Shown: positions 1 through 8,658 of the stretch, piece after piece
Layout of the letters: the number at the start of each line of letters is the position of its first letter
Numbering within the stretch: position 1 is the first letter of the stretch
Assembly: GCA_025056455.1 (NCBI GenBank)
Contig: JANWVY010000012.1
Location: 1-64,000, forward strand
DNA length: 64,000 nucleotides
DNA from: Bryobacteraceae bacterium
Lineage (GTDB): Bacteria > Acidobacteriota > Terriglobia > Bryobacterales > Bryobacteraceae
Direction of reading: 5' to 3'
Made by a program: the position numbers and the translations under genes
Notes under the pieces: generated by a model
What the model saw: the letters and a program-made list of their open reading frames with translations, nothing else
Databases searched by the model: none
Told to the model about the DNA's origin: nothing

Positions 1-533
1 ACTTCCTTGCTCATTGGCGGGCGATCGGGAGACTTCGCAATGGCGATCAGTCCGTAGTCCTGATGGTGCAGTTCTTTTTCTCGATCCTTCTCATCAGACG
101 GCTTAAGCACCGTCTTGCCACCGATAGCGCCATAATCGGCGATCAGACGCAGTGTGAGGTCGAGCAGGGCCCACTCCTCGTCCCGCATGGGACGCAGCGG
201 GGTGAAACGAAATCGGAAGATCCCATTTTTCTTGATCTGATCTCGCTTGATCTTGCCGCTTTCATCCAGCACATCAAAACGGAATTTCCGCGCCCAGCCC
301 GTGCACCCGAATAGCTCGCATACCACACAGTGCTTACCGCTCTTGTCGGGACAACGACCGTGTGAGTCCGATGGGTCACATGCGCTGCCGCCCAGCCCGC
401 GTACCAGGACTTCAAACCACCAGCGGAGTGAGCCCAGCAGACCCGCCGGAATCGTACGTTCACCCTTCCGGTCGCAATCGCCCGTCCAAAGATCGCTCTT
501 TGCTTGAAATTCCCATTCCAACGCCGACGACAT
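1..533 (-). CDS. cmr1: Type III-B CRISPR RAMP protein Cmr1, 3' end beyond window
   Basis: This is the first ~177 residues of a Cmr1-like subunit of the type III-B (Cmr) RNA-targeting effector complex. The frame stays open to base 1, so the rest lies outside. Seen directly: an N-terminal beta strand followed by DLWTGDCD (about 15-21); the Cmr1 signature GLLGSLRWWFEVLVRGLGG (31-49); ACDPSD (51-56); a Cys-rich CVVCELFGCTGWARKFRF stretch (69-86); and the glycine-rich loop YGAIGGKT (134-141). In the family the tryptophan motif and the glycine loop are hallmarks of the RAMP fold. The ATG at 533 is chosen because the family N-terminus begins about there and AAGG lies 8 nt upstream; an in-frame TAG about 70 nt further up limits extension. 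In other genomes cmr1 commonly heads a cmr operon, so cmr2-6 are expected to the left. No array or cas1/cas2 is inside the window. A high-confidence family call, but completeness cannot be judged. Confidence 0.9.
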   Translation of the reverse strand, partial: MSSALEWEFQAKSDLWTGDCDRKGERTIPAGLLGSLRWWFEVLVRGLGGSACDPSDSHGRCPDKSGKHCVVCELFGCTGWARKFRFDVLDESGKIKRDQIKKNGIFRFRFTPLRPMRDEEWALLDLTLRLIADYGAIGGKTVLKPSDEKDREKELHHQDYGLIAIAKSPDRPPMSKE

Positions 534-790
534 CCGCACACCCTTGAAGAGCGGCTCAAGGTACGTGAAGGGAATCAGCAGCAAGCGCGCCTTGCCGCTC
601 TGCTTCAGGCAATAATACTACAGAGTTTTTCCATTTGAGACCACGTTTTTTGCCGATTTTCTTTCAATCGCCCGTTGCTAGGCCCCAGGGAAGGGAAAGC
701 AGTTGAAGATCCACCTGCGTGCCTGGCGTCCACCGCGAAGGCAGAAGCTCCCTAGGTTCTCGAATTCGATATACTGCAAAGGATTTCTTG
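534..790. other. Divergent intergenic region between cmr1 and the sulfatase gene
   Basis: No credible gene. It must hold the promoter of cmr1 (leftward) and that of the sulfatase (rightward). An AAAGGA box lies 7 nt before the sulfatase ATG. A leftward open frame of about 35 codons ends just upstream of cmr1, but it has no good start and no recognisable content. No CRISPR-like repeats are present here. Confidence 0.5.
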
Positions 791-2314
791 ATGAGTAGTC
801 CTATGGCGTTGCAATCAACCCGCCGCGAGTGGTTCTCTTTGGTTACGCTAGCAGCGGCCGCCCGCACGATAGCCGCGCCGAGCAAGCCCGAACGACCGAA
901 CATTCTTCTCATCTACACCGACGATCAGTCGCACCGGACCTTGAGTTGCTACCCGGAAGCTTATCCCTGGGTACGCACTCCGAACATTGACCGGCTGGCG
1001 CATCAAGGCGTGCGTTTCACGGCGGCCTACAACGGGGCCTGGTGCATGCCTGCTCGCGCCACGCTACTCACCGGACATCACCCGCATGGCGTGGAGTCCA
1101 TGCGCATGGAGGGCGAATATCCGGGCAGCGTGTACGATCCGGAGAGATGCCCGTTCTGGCCCAAAAATCTGCGCGCGCACGGCTATACAACCGCGCAGAT
1201 CGGGAAATGGCACACTGGCGTCGATACGGGATTTGGCCGCGACTGGGATTTTCAATTGGTGTGGAATCGCCCGAAATATACCGAAACAAGCGGCAATTAC
1301 TATCATAACCAGCCAATTACCTATCACGGCGGCAAAACGGAAATCCTCACGCGTTATTCCACGGATCAATATACGGACTGGGCCTGCGAATTTATCCGCG
1401 GACAAGGCCGTGATCGGAACAAGCCGTGGTTTTTATGGTTGTGCTATGGTGCCGTCCACGGGCCGTACACGCCGGCCGAGCGTCATCGCCAGGCTCTAGC
1501 AGGTATCGACCTGGACACACCGAAGGACATCTTCCCGCCGCGTCCTGGGAAACCAGAGTGGGCGCAAAAGATCAACCAGTGGCGCAAGGACACCAACGGC
1601 CGGCCGGTCTCTGGGAATCGCCGGTTCATTGACTGGGTCCGTCAGTATCACCAAGGGGTGCTAGCGCTTGATGAAGCGGTTAAGCAGCTCATGGATACCC
1701 TAGAAGAAACAGGCCAGAGAAAAAACACTTTGGTGGTGTTTACCTCCGACCAGGGGTTGGCGTTCGGGCAGCACGGCTTTCGCGGCACAAAGATTGCTGC
1801 TTATGACGCCAACATCCGCTCGCCGTTGATTTTCTCCATGCCCGGCCGCATTCCAGAAAACCGCGTATCCAAGACACCCGCTTCGGGAGTCGACTTGGCG
1901 CCCACGTTGCTGCGCTTTGCGGGGATGGCCCCACCTTGGCCCATGCATGGGCGCGACTTGACGCCGTTGCTAGAGAATCCCGATGCGGCGTGGGTTCACC
2001 CTGCCATGGTAGTCGCCACGGGCCGGAAGTTTGGCTCAGATACCAATCAAATTCCCGAGGGCGACGAAGTCTTTCAAGGTGGCGTTCCTTGGTATGTCAT
2101 GATCCGGGATCGGCGCTATAAGTACGTCCGGCCGCTGGTTCACGATCTGGAAGAACTGTACGATCTCGAAGCGGACCCGGAAGAGCTGGACAACCTGGCT
2201 GTGAAACCGGAACACAAAGCCCGGCTTCACCAGATGCGCGCCTGGGCAATTGCAGAACTGCGGCGCACCCAATGCGGTTTTGTGGATCGGATGCCGCCGG
2301 TTCGGGAAGTGTAG
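791..2314 (+). CDS. Sulfatase (arylsulfatase A-type), Tat-exported
   Basis: Type I sulfatase that hydrolyses sulfate esters, probably on polysaccharides, in the periplasm. The 507-residue protein starts at the ATG at 791 (AAAGGA 7 nt upstream). It has a Tat-like leader, TRREWFSL, followed by an Ala-rich segment (about 10-30). Mature features: NILLIYTDDQ (37-46, metal-binding aspartates); the formylglycine motif CMPAR with Cys85 as the residue to be converted; GKWHTG; and TSDQGLAFGQHG near residue 320, which carries the second metal-binding group. The length is normal for bacterial arylsulfatases. A Cys-type motif would need a maturation enzyme encoded elsewhere (none here). It stands alone, convergent with the acyltransferase. 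Substrate unknown. Confidence 0.9.
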   Translation: MSSPMALQSTRREWFSLVTLAAAARTIAAPSKPERPNILLIYTDDQSHRTLSCYPEAYPWVRTPNIDRLAHQGVRFTAAYNGAWCMPARATLLTGHHPHGVESMRMEGEYPGSVYDPERCPFWPKNLRAHGYTTAQIGKWHTGVDTGFGRDWDFQLVWNRPKYTETSGNYYHNQPITYHGGKTEILTRYSTDQYTDWACEFIRGQGRDRNKPWFLWLCYGAVHGPYTPAERHRQALAGIDLDTPKDIFPPRPGKPEWAQKINQWRKDTNGRPVSGNRRFIDWVRQYHQGVLALDEAVKQLMDTLEETGQRKNTLVVFTSDQGLAFGQHGFRGTKIAAYDANIRSPLIFSMPGRIPENRVSKTPASGVDLAPTLLRFAGMAPPWPMHGRDLTPLLENPDAAWVHPAMVVATGRKFGSDTNQIPEGDEVFQGGVPWYVMIRDRRYKYVRPLVHDLEELYDLEADPEELDNLAVKPEHKARLHQMRAWAIAELRRTQCGFVDRMPPVREV

Positions 2315-2421
2315 CGCAGGTAGGAAAATCCAGTCGGTTGCTCGAAACCGATCCGGCAAAGGGAACACCAGCGAGCCCAGCAGGGCCGTTTTGCTTCAAA
2401 CGCAGCGAAAAATTTGAAAGG

Positions 2422-3615
2422 CTAGGAAGAGAATTTTAGAGAGCTGCGCCGGACCGCTATGGACTCCCAAATTGAAAGCTGTTCGCGCCAGGGAAGTTCG
2501 ACGTAGACGTACATCAAGCGAGCCGATATTGCGCAAGCAAGAAAACAGAGGGGCATGATGCACCAGTAGGAGATCGCCGACGCCTGGGCACCCTCAAGCC
2601 TCGAGATTGCAACCTGGGAGAAAACCCAAATTACCGGGCCGTGAAGTAAATAGAACGAGTAACCCGTTTTTCCGAACGCGCAAACGTGTCTCAAACTGGG
2701 AATGCGTTGATGGAGATTGTAGCGGCGCTCCAACACAATTCCGAGCGCGACCGTAACCGCAATTAGTAAAAGTCCGCCAGAGTAAATCGTGAAATGATTG
2801 AGGATGTTATTTTCTAGACCTGGAATTCTGCGGTCAGGCAAGAACCAAATCGCGGCTCCGACGCACGCAGCGAGGGTGAGAGCGCGGACAAGAAACCGCC
2901 GGCGCGAGGAAATGACCAGACTGCGCTGACACTCTGCCAACAGGCAGCCGAGCAAGATGTAGCAAATGCGTGGGGACAGAAAGTTCAGGCTTGCGCAGGC
3001 AACGCCGCTGCCGGTTGCCGCGACCCAAACCGCGAGGCGCTGTCTGCCAGAAAGGTTCAGTTTGCGCATGGCGATGTAGATCCAGGGCAGAGTCACGTAG
3101 CCGGCAACGATAAGACTGAGCGTCCAAGTGACAGTTAAAATCGGTCGCTCAGGAAAGAGTCCAGGAATCAATACAAGATTTTGGAAAACACTGCTCAACA
3201 AAAGTAAACCGTCACCCCTAGCATCGGCACTGTTTGACTGAGAGAGGTAGCTTTTAACGGCGGCCACCGGCAGCAAGACGAAAACATAGGGCAAGTAAAT
3301 TCTGGCCAAACGCATCAGAACAAAACGTGAATACGTCTCACGACCTTTGCTCATAGAAATCGCCACAAAGTACCCGCTGATAAGCAGAAGAAGATTCGTG
3401 CCAAGGGCACCTACCCTTCGAATTACCCATTCCAGGCCATCAAGCCACCCCTGGCAACAGGTGTAGCTACTCACGGAATCGTTGTAGTGATACGAAAAGA
3501 CAAGAAACGCGCCCACGGCGCGGAGTTGGTCGAAGATCGGGAGTCGCTCGGAGCCGGGGTGCGCGCGGCCTTGCGATGAGGCTCGGCTAGACCCTGCGAT
3601 TGTTGCGACTAGCAT
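2422..3615 (-). CDS. Acyltransferase 3 family membrane protein (OafA/YrhL-like)
   Basis: Integral membrane O-acyltransferase of about 397 residues that transfers acyl groups (often acetyl) to extracytoplasmic sugars or peptidoglycan. It begins with the family's typical block: FDQLRAVGAFLVFSYHYND carries the catalytic-type His after a short soluble stretch, then a TM helix with GTNLLLLISGYF, then RLARIYLPY. About ten hydrophobic segments follow, with LLHGPVIW near the end (GYSFYLLHGP). The ATG at 3615 is preceded by AGGAGGGG at ideal spacing, so I prefer it to the longer reading that begins 111 nt upstream. No sugar-biosynthesis genes adjoin it, so the acceptor is unknown. Confidence 0.85.
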   Translation of the reverse strand: MLVATIAGSSRASSQGRAHPGSERLPIFDQLRAVGAFLVFSYHYNDSVSSYTCCQGWLDGLEWVIRRVGALGTNLLLLISGYFVAISMSKGRETYSRFVLMRLARIYLPYVFVLLPVAAVKSYLSQSNSADARGDGLLLLSSVFQNLVLIPGLFPERPILTVTWTLSLIVAGYVTLPWIYIAMRKLNLSGRQRLAVWVAATGSGVACASLNFLSPRICYILLGCLLAECQRSLVISSRRRFLVRALTLAACVGAAIWFLPDRRIPGLENNILNHFTIYSGGLLLIAVTVALGIVLERRYNLHQRIPSLRHVCAFGKTGYSFYLLHGPVIWVFSQVAISRLEGAQASAISYWCIMPLCFLACAISARLMYVYVELPWREQLSIWESIAVRRSSLKFSS

Positions 3616-3801
3616 AGTGCCCCTCCTAGCTAATCTGTCAACAGCAGCATGTCCGTTTGCAAATTTGCTTCCAATCTCCTCAACGAGCACGCACTGGCAC
3701 TCCGAACCTTCGTCTGTCCTACGCAAACTGCGGTCTCGGAAGGAGTTTTGCCAACAACGGCTCGCTCGTGGGGGCGGTTGGATACCAGGTGGAGGGAAAT
3801 C

Positions 3802-5568
3802 TTACCGGCCAAAAATAAACCGTGCTCGCCGCGGGTCTGCGCCTCCGTCGAGTACACCCTTCTCGATTTTGATCACAGTCGGAGCGGAACCGTTGCTCCA
3901 GTCGCCGCTGACTTGAACACGGTGTCCTTTCTTGGCGAGAGCGTCGACGACCGCTTTCGGAATCCGTCCCTCGAGACTAACTTTGCCGGGTACAAATTCA
4001 TGATTGGCGAACGAGCTATAAAAGTGCTCGGTTTGAAAGCGCGGGGCTTCGACGGCTTCTTGCGGCCCCATGCCGAAATCAAGGAGGTTGAGGAGAGCTT
4101 GCAGCATGGCCTGGTCCTGGTTGTCACCACCTGGTGTGGACATAGCGAGGTAGGGCCTACCATCTTTCAGTACTAGCGTGGGACTGAGCGTGACGCGGGG
4201 GCGCTTGCCCGGGGCAAGCTGGTTGGCATGGCCTTCGGTCAGAACAAACGACTGAAGCCGCGTCGTAAAGGGGATACCAGTGTTCCCTGCAATCACCGAT
4301 GGCAGCCAGGCGCCAGAAGGGGTCGCTGAAAAGACGTTGCCCCAGCGGTCGACCACATTGACGCAAGTGGTGTCCGGCGCAACCGGCGCAGAGGAACTTG
4401 CTGTTGGCGGTGGCAAGGGTGGTTCGAAATTGCCTGGACGGTGATCCATCGACGCCTGGTCGGGATCTACCAGCCGCCGGCGTTCGGCCGCATAGTCCTT
4501 GGAAAGCAGTTTCTCAGAGGGAATTTTGCTGAATTTCGGATCGCCGTAGTAACGGTCTCGATCCGCGAAGGCCAGCTTGACAGCTTCGACAACGGTATGA
4601 AGGTACTGGGCGCTGTTGTGACCCATCGCCTTGAGATCATATCCTTCAAGAATGTTCAAGGCCTGGATCAGGACGGGCCCCTGGGTCCAAAAGCCGGGCT
4701 TGCAGATTTGATAACCACGATAAGTTCCGCACACAGGCTCTTCTTCTTCGGCTTGGAAGCGAGCCAGATCTTCGCGAGAAATCAATCCGCCATGGGATTC
4801 TGAGAACTCCGCCAGACGCCGCGCCAAGTCTCCCTTGTAGAAAAAATCGCGCACCGCAAGCAGCTTTTTTTCGCGACTGCCCCTGGTTTTTCTTTCTACC
4901 GCCGCAAGCTCCCGGAGGGTTTTGGCCAGTGCAGGGAGGCGGTAGATTTCGGCCCGCTGAGGAATTCTGCCTTCTGGCAAGAAAAAGGCAGTTGAGGTGG
5001 GCCACAAGTTGAGCAGCGATTGATTGCGGGAGAGGAAACTGACGAATTCTTCGCCAATGGGAAATCCCTCGGCGTATTCGATGGCCGGCGCCACGACCTC
5101 AGCAAAAGATTTTGTTCCGTACTTTCGCAAGGCCAGTACGAGACCATCGAAGACGCCGGGAAGAATCGCGGCCCTTAGACCCTGGGCAGGGATGGGCGGC
5201 ATATCTCGCGTGGTCTCCCAAGGTTCGGGAGAGCGGTTGCGGTAGTAATCCACTGTGGCCTTGGCCGGCGCCGTGCCCACGGCGCTGATCACAACGGGCT
5301 TACGGTTGGCCATGTGAATGATGAGCGGCATCTCGCCGCCGAGACCAAACCGTGCTTGTTCGGTGACCGCCGCCGCCAGAGTCGCTGCCACGCCCGCGTC
5401 GACGGCGTTGCCCCCCTGCATCAGAAGACGGAACCCAGCCTCAACTTCGAAATTGTTCGCAGCGCCCACCATCTCGCGCGTTCCACGAACCGGCGGGAAC
5501 ATGGTAGGCTGGGCAGCAAGCCGGACGGCAAACAACAAAATGACCACAATCCAGAGCGGATGCATCAT
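3802..5568 (-). CDS. ggt: Gamma-glutamyltransferase, secreted
   Basis: Ntn-hydrolase that cleaves or transfers the gamma-glutamyl group of glutathione and related peptides, normally in the periplasm. The 588-residue precursor has a signal peptide (about 1-20, ending RLAAQ). The N-terminal large-subunit region carries GGNAVDAGVAA and FGLGGE. The autocleavage and catalytic site is APDTTCVNVVD with Thr400 as the likely nucleophile. The small subunit has TPSGAW, RPRVTLSPTLVL and MSTPGGDNQDQ, and ends with GGADPRRA. Length and order match the family. The start is placed at the double ATG at 5568/5565; a TTG 30 nt further up is possible but gives a poorer signal peptide. Monocistronic. It probably scavenges glutathione or glutamyl peptides. 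Confidence 0.92.
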   Translation of the reverse strand: MMHPLWIVVILLFAVRLAAQPTMFPPVRGTREMVGAANNFEVEAGFRLLMQGGNAVDAGVAATLAAAVTEQARFGLGGEMPLIIHMANRKPVVISAVGTAPAKATVDYYRNRSPEPWETTRDMPPIPAQGLRAAILPGVFDGLVLALRKYGTKSFAEVVAPAIEYAEGFPIGEEFVSFLSRNQSLLNLWPTSTAFFLPEGRIPQRAEIYRLPALAKTLRELAAVERKTRGSREKKLLAVRDFFYKGDLARRLAEFSESHGGLISREDLARFQAEEEEPVCGTYRGYQICKPGFWTQGPVLIQALNILEGYDLKAMGHNSAQYLHTVVEAVKLAFADRDRYYGDPKFSKIPSEKLLSKDYAAERRRLVDPDQASMDHRPGNFEPPLPPPTASSSAPVAPDTTCVNVVDRWGNVFSATPSGAWLPSVIAGNTGIPFTTRLQSFVLTEGHANQLAPGKRPRVTLSPTLVLKDGRPYLAMSTPGGDNQDQAMLQALLNLLDFGMGPQEAVEAPRFQTEHFYSSFANHEFVPGKVSLEGRIPKAVVDALAKKGHRVQVSGDWSNGSAPTVIKIEKGVLDGGADPRRARFIFGR

Positions 5569-5697
5569 AACAGCACTTCTTGATTGTCTAACATTCAAGG
5601 CGGATCAGCGAGCGAAGACCCCAAACCGCCCAGGCAGTCCGCGAAAAAGCGCCTAGGGACTTGCCTGCTCGCGTAAGCCTGTTGCCGAAAGCCGCGC

Positions 5698-6231
5698 TTA
5701 ATTCTCAGATTTTGATTCGTGAAGCCGGCGAAACTTCCGCAACAGTTCGTAAATCACCACGCCTCCCGCAGTGGCAACGTTTAGCGAGTGTTTGCGCCCC
5801 AGCATGGGGATCCGAACGAAGGTGTCGCACAGGGCGAGCAGACCTGGTTGAATGCCGTCGGTTTCGTGCCCGAACACAACACACACGGGGAAGGAAGGGG
5901 ACCAATCAAAGAGATCGACCGCATGGAGATTGGTTTCAACGGCCGCCAGTTCAAAGCCGCGCTCGCGAAGCCGGCGGGCGAGGTCCAAGGTTTGCCAGGT
6001 GTGCTCCCAGGGAACGCTCTCCTCTGCCCCCAGCGCGGTCTTTGTCAGCGACTTGTGGGGCGGCTTGCCCGTAATGCCGCCCAGGTAGAGCTTCTCGACT
6101 CCTGCCGCATCAGCCGTCCGGAAGAATGCGCCCACGTTGTAGAGGCTTCTGACGTTGTCGAGCAGAATCGACACTGGAAGCCGGCCTAGGGCGGAATAGG
6201 CCCGGGCGGCGGCTGTCGCTGCAAATGGCAA
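5698..6231 (-). CDS. SpoU/TrmH-family RNA 2'-O-methyltransferase
   Basis: Small SPOUT-class methyltransferase (about 177 residues) that would 2'-O-methylate a tRNA or rRNA ribose using SAM. Family motifs are clear: motif 1 LLDNVRSLYNVGAFFRTADA, motif 2 VVFGHETDGI, motif 3 IPMLGRKHSLNVATAGGVVIYELLR, which form the trefoil-knot SAM site. It lacks the N-terminal substrate-binding domain of TrmB/RlmB types, like many short SpoU proteins. The start is uncertain. The frame is open far upstream, over the divergent gene at 6296, without an ATG. I place it at TTG 6231; a GTG at 6174 just before motif 1 is an alternative. The target RNA cannot be told from sequence. Confidence 0.85.
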   Translation of the reverse strand: MPFAATAAARAYSALGRLPVSILLDNVRSLYNVGAFFRTADAAGVEKLYLGGITGKPPHKSLTKTALGAEESVPWEHTWQTLDLARRLRERGFELAAVETNLHAVDLFDWSPSFPVCVVFGHETDGIQPGLLALCDTFVRIPMLGRKHSLNVATAGGVVIYELLRKFRRLHESKSEN

Positions 6232-6295
6232 ACGCTCATTCTCAGCAACTTCCTGCCCCTCTCCGGTGTTAGTCAGAGTTGGGGGTTGAAACGGT

Positions 6296-6688
6296 ATGAA
6301 CAGAATCTTTTCCACGACTCTTCTCTTATTGTTAGCGACCTGGCTCGCGTTTGCAGGTGTGGATGGCCGGTGGGTCGCCGAGGTCAAACAGCCAGAGCGA
6401 AAGGAAAAACGTGGGCGCGACACCCTCACCACCGTATTCGAGTTCAAGACGGATGGCAATAAACTTACAGGCACCGTCTCGGCGGGAGGCCGCAAGGCGG
6501 CAGCTATGGAGATCACCGATGGCAAGGTGGAGGGCAACACCATTACCTTCAAAACGGTGCAGAAATCGAGGAGAAAGGGCGACATCGAAATTGAGTGGAG
6601 AGGAACCCTCGAGGGCGATCAGCTCAAACTCAGCCGGACCATGAAGAACGGCAGGCGGTCCCAAGAGCTCGTTGCGAAACGTCAGTAG
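6296..6688 (+). CDS. Small secreted beta-rich protein of unknown function
   Basis: A 130-residue protein with a clear Sec signal peptide (NRIFSTTLLLLLATWLAFA, cleavage about residue 20). The mature part reads as repeated beta strands of the kind VFEFKTDGNKLTGTVS, then ITDGKVEGNTITFKT, then WRGTLEGDQLKLSRTM. This pattern (dGn.ltGtv, dGkv.Gn.isF, Gt..gd.lkl) recurs in small exported proteins of Acidobacteria and Planctomycetes and looks like a lipocalin-like or up-and-down barrel. No catalytic residues are evident. It is first in a rightward run with the YkgJ-like gene 24 nt downstream. Function unknown. Confidence 0.8.
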   Translation: MNRIFSTTLLLLLATWLAFAGVDGRWVAEVKQPERKEKRGRDTLTTVFEFKTDGNKLTGTVSAGGRKAAAMEITDGKVEGNTITFKTVQKSRRKGDIEIEWRGTLEGDQLKLSRTMKNGRRSQELVAKRQ

Positions 6689-6712
6689 CCGGCTTGCAGG
6701 CAGTGGCTGCAG

Positions 6713-7042
6713 ATGAAATGCCGCCTCGGGTGTGGCGCCTGCTGCGTTGCACCCTCGATCAGCTCTCCAATCCCAGGAATGCCGCAAGGCAAACCCGCAG
6801 GCGTCCGTTGCATTCAACTGGATTCGGCAAATCGTTGCCAGTTGTATGGCAAGGCTGAGCGGCCAGCTGTGTGCGTCCAGTTGAAGCCCAGCGAAGAAAT
6901 GTGTGGGAGTAGCGCAGAGCAGGCTTATCATTACCTCATCGCCCTAGAGCAGCTCACGGTTCCGTCTGTACAGAGCGAAGCATTCTTTCAAGCGCCAATC
7001 AAAATCTTCCGCATTGCCCAGCAAGGAAGGCTTCCGGGATAA
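6713..7042 (+). CDS. YkgJ-family cysteine-cluster protein
   Basis: A 109-residue protein of the YkgJ/UPF0153 family. The N-terminus has the family's metal-cluster Cys pattern [10 protein letters not shown] (Cys3, 7, 10, 11), then [18 protein letters not shown] and [16 protein letters not shown], giving nine cysteines overall in the usual order. These proteins are thought to bind zinc or an Fe-S cluster; their biochemical role is not established. It follows the secreted protein by 24 nt and is followed 7 nt later by the next gene, so the four genes 6296-8470 probably share a transcript. Confidence 0.85.
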   Translation: MKCRLGCGACCVAPSISSPIPGMPQGKPAGVRCIQLDSANRCQLYGKAERPAVCVQLKPSEEMCGSSAEQAYHYLIALEQLTVPSVQSEAFFQAPIKIFRIAQQGRLPG

Positions 7043-7049
7043 TGAAGGT

Positions 7050-7661
7050 ATGACACGGCGTAGTTTGCTGCTGGCTCTCTGGGCCAGCCGCCGTGCGGCA
7101 ACAAGCCAAGTCATTGATTTTGAGTCCGGAGGGTTGAAATACAAAACGCTAACTCGAAACGGGCTCACGATCATGTACGCACACCTGCCCGCCCAGGTGC
7201 GCGAGTATTCAATCATCCAAGTGGCCGTGTCCAACGGTTCCTCCGTCCCTTGGGTAGTGCGGACCGAAGACTTCGTTTTTGAGAAGCCAGACGGCACGCG
7301 GATCAAACCATCCCGCCCGCGCTCGGTTGTCAATGAGCTGGTGGAGAAGGCAGGCAAATCCGACGTCATCAAACTGGTGGCCACCTACGAGATTGGTCTC
7401 TACGGCCTTTCTCGCCTTCAATCCACCAACGGATACGAAATCCGGCGTCAAAATGCCTTCGCCGAATTGACTTCCGCCAAGCTGAAGGCCGCCGCCGCTG
7501 CCTCGGCCATCGCCTTTGTGGACGTAAAGTTGAAGCCCGGTGAATCCACGGATGGGGCAATTTTCTTTGCCAATCAAGGCAAGCCGCTGGGCTATGGCAA
7601 GCTTCTGGTCCGCGCAGCCGGCGAGTTGTTTGAGTTCCCTTCGGAGCCCATCGCTCCGTGA
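7050..7661 (+). CDS. Conserved hypothetical protein with N-terminal export-like segment
   Basis: A 203-residue protein I do not recognise. It starts at the ATG at 7050 with a short basic and hydrophobic leader (TRRSLLLALWASRRAA), consistent with export. The body is predicted beta-rich: IIQVAVSNGSSVPWVVRTEDFVFEKPDG, and later VDVKLKPGESTDGAIFFANQGKP. This resembles immunoglobulin-like DUF4352-type proteins in which a stretch on surface properties precedes a PGE.....-aiFF motif, but the match is only by pattern. An Ala-rich helix (KLKAAAAASAIA) sits between strands. Its stop overlaps the start of the PHP gene (GTGA), so the two are probably translationally coupled. Confidence 0.7.
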   Translation: MTRRSLLLALWASRRAATSQVIDFESGGLKYKTLTRNGLTIMYAHLPAQVREYSIIQVAVSNGSSVPWVVRTEDFVFEKPDGTRIKPSRPRSVVNELVEKAGKSDVIKLVATYEIGLYGLSRLQSTNGYEIRRQNAFAELTSAKLKAAAAASAIAFVDVKLKPGESTDGAIFFANQGKPLGYGKLLVRAAGELFEFPSEPIAP

Positions 7662-8470
7662 TTGACCTTCATACCCACACCAATCATTCCGACGGGACGG
7701 CGACACCCAGTCAACTGATCCGCGCGGCTGAAGAGGCGGGCTTAAAGGTAATCGCAATCACGGACCACGATACGCTGAGCGGTTGGGATGAAGCCGTCCG
7801 GACACCGCACCAGTTGGAGCTGATTCAAGGCATCGAACTGACGACCAGGTACGGCCCAAAGACCGTGCATCTGCTGGGCTATTTCCTTGACGGCGACGCC
7901 GGGCCAACATTTCGGAACTGGCTGGACCAAATCCATGCCCACCGCCTGGAGCGGAACTGGCGGCTGGTTGAGCGTCTGCAACAGCTTGGAATCGAGATTT
8001 CCTGGGAAGAAGTGGAATCACTTGGCGGGCGCATGGCAGGCCGCCCTCATTTTGCGCGGCTGCTCGTCAAAAAAGGATACGCTTCTAGTCCCGAGCAGGC
8101 TTTTGAACGATATTTAGGCGAGGACGGCCTAGCGTTTGTCCACCGGCAAGCGCCCTCGCTCGAAGAGGGGATTCGGCGGATCCGCCAGGCAGGTGGCATT
8201 CCTTCCTTAGCGCATCCGGCGCGGCTTAACCTGGCCGATGAAGAAACCTTCCTCCGCATGATGAAAAGCGCGGGATTAGTCGCGGTCGAAGCCCTTCACT
8301 CGGATCACGATGACAGCACAGCGCGGAGATACGCGGCTCTGGCTCGGCGGCTGGATTTGGTCATTACAGGCGGTTCCGACTACCATGGCGCCACCAAGCC
8401 GTCCGTCACTCTGGGCAATCCCAGCTTGGACATGCGCTCACTCGAGGCGCTCCGCAACCTCAAACTGTGA
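7658..8470 (+). CDS. PHP-domain phosphoesterase (TrpH/nucleoside bisphosphatase-like)
   Basis: A 270-residue metal-dependent phosphoesterase. Motifs of the PHP fold appear in order: DLHTHTNHSDG (3-13), ITDHDTLSG (35-43), the Glu of GIELTTRYG, FARLL, SLAHPARL, VEALHSDHD and TGGSDYHG. Characterised relatives of this size remove a 3'-phosphate from 3',5'-nucleoside bisphosphates or trim RNA 5' ends one nucleotide at a time. The start is a GTG overlapping the upstream stop by 4 nt, implying coupling. Cytoplasmic. Substrate assignment is by family only. Confidence 0.88.
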   Translation: MIDLHTHTNHSDGTATPSQLIRAAEEAGLKVIAITDHDTLSGWDEAVRTPHQLELIQGIELTTRYGPKTVHLLGYFLDGDAGPTFRNWLDQIHAHRLERNWRLVERLQQLGIEISWEEVESLGGRMAGRPHFARLLVKKGYASSPEQAFERYLGEDGLAFVHRQAPSLEEGIRRIRQAGGIPSLAHPARLNLADEETFLRMMKSAGLVAVEALHSDHDDSTARRYAALARRLDLVITGGSDYHGATKPSVTLGNPSLDMRSLEALRNLKL

Positions 8471-8607
8471 ACGTGAGATTTGCGCCGGGCAAGAATACCT
8501 TCTTTCTCCGGCGCACCCCCCTGCTTCCCTAAGAGGACAGCCGCTTGACCTCGAGAAGGTAAGCCTTTCGGACTGACGATGTGAGGCCGCGGCGTTTGAA
8601 AGCGTCA

Positions 8608-8642
8608 ACGGGCGCCTGACAGAAGCGGCGCCAGACGCCCGT
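8608..8642 (-). terminator. Hairpin between convergent genes, terminator-like
   Basis: Perfect 7-bp outer arms (8608-8614 and 8636-8642) enclose a 21-nt loop that can add a 3-bp inner CTG/CAG pair. It lies 17 nt past the receptor stop codon and 138 nt past the PHP stop. It lacks a strong U-tract, so termination is only a suggestion. Confidence 0.4.
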
Positions 8643-8658
8643 AGCTTCGGTTACCAGC

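Noticed and set aside
143-559. A 138-residue minus-strand frame over the left edge
   Set aside because: It is a shadow of the cmr1 frame. It has no family features, while the cmr1 frame shows a complete signature.
556-666. Short leftward frame of about 35 codons upstream of cmr1, possibly an N-terminal part of cmr1
   Set aside because: It is in a different frame, ends in TGA before cmr1, and has no good start. Family members begin at the ATG at 533.
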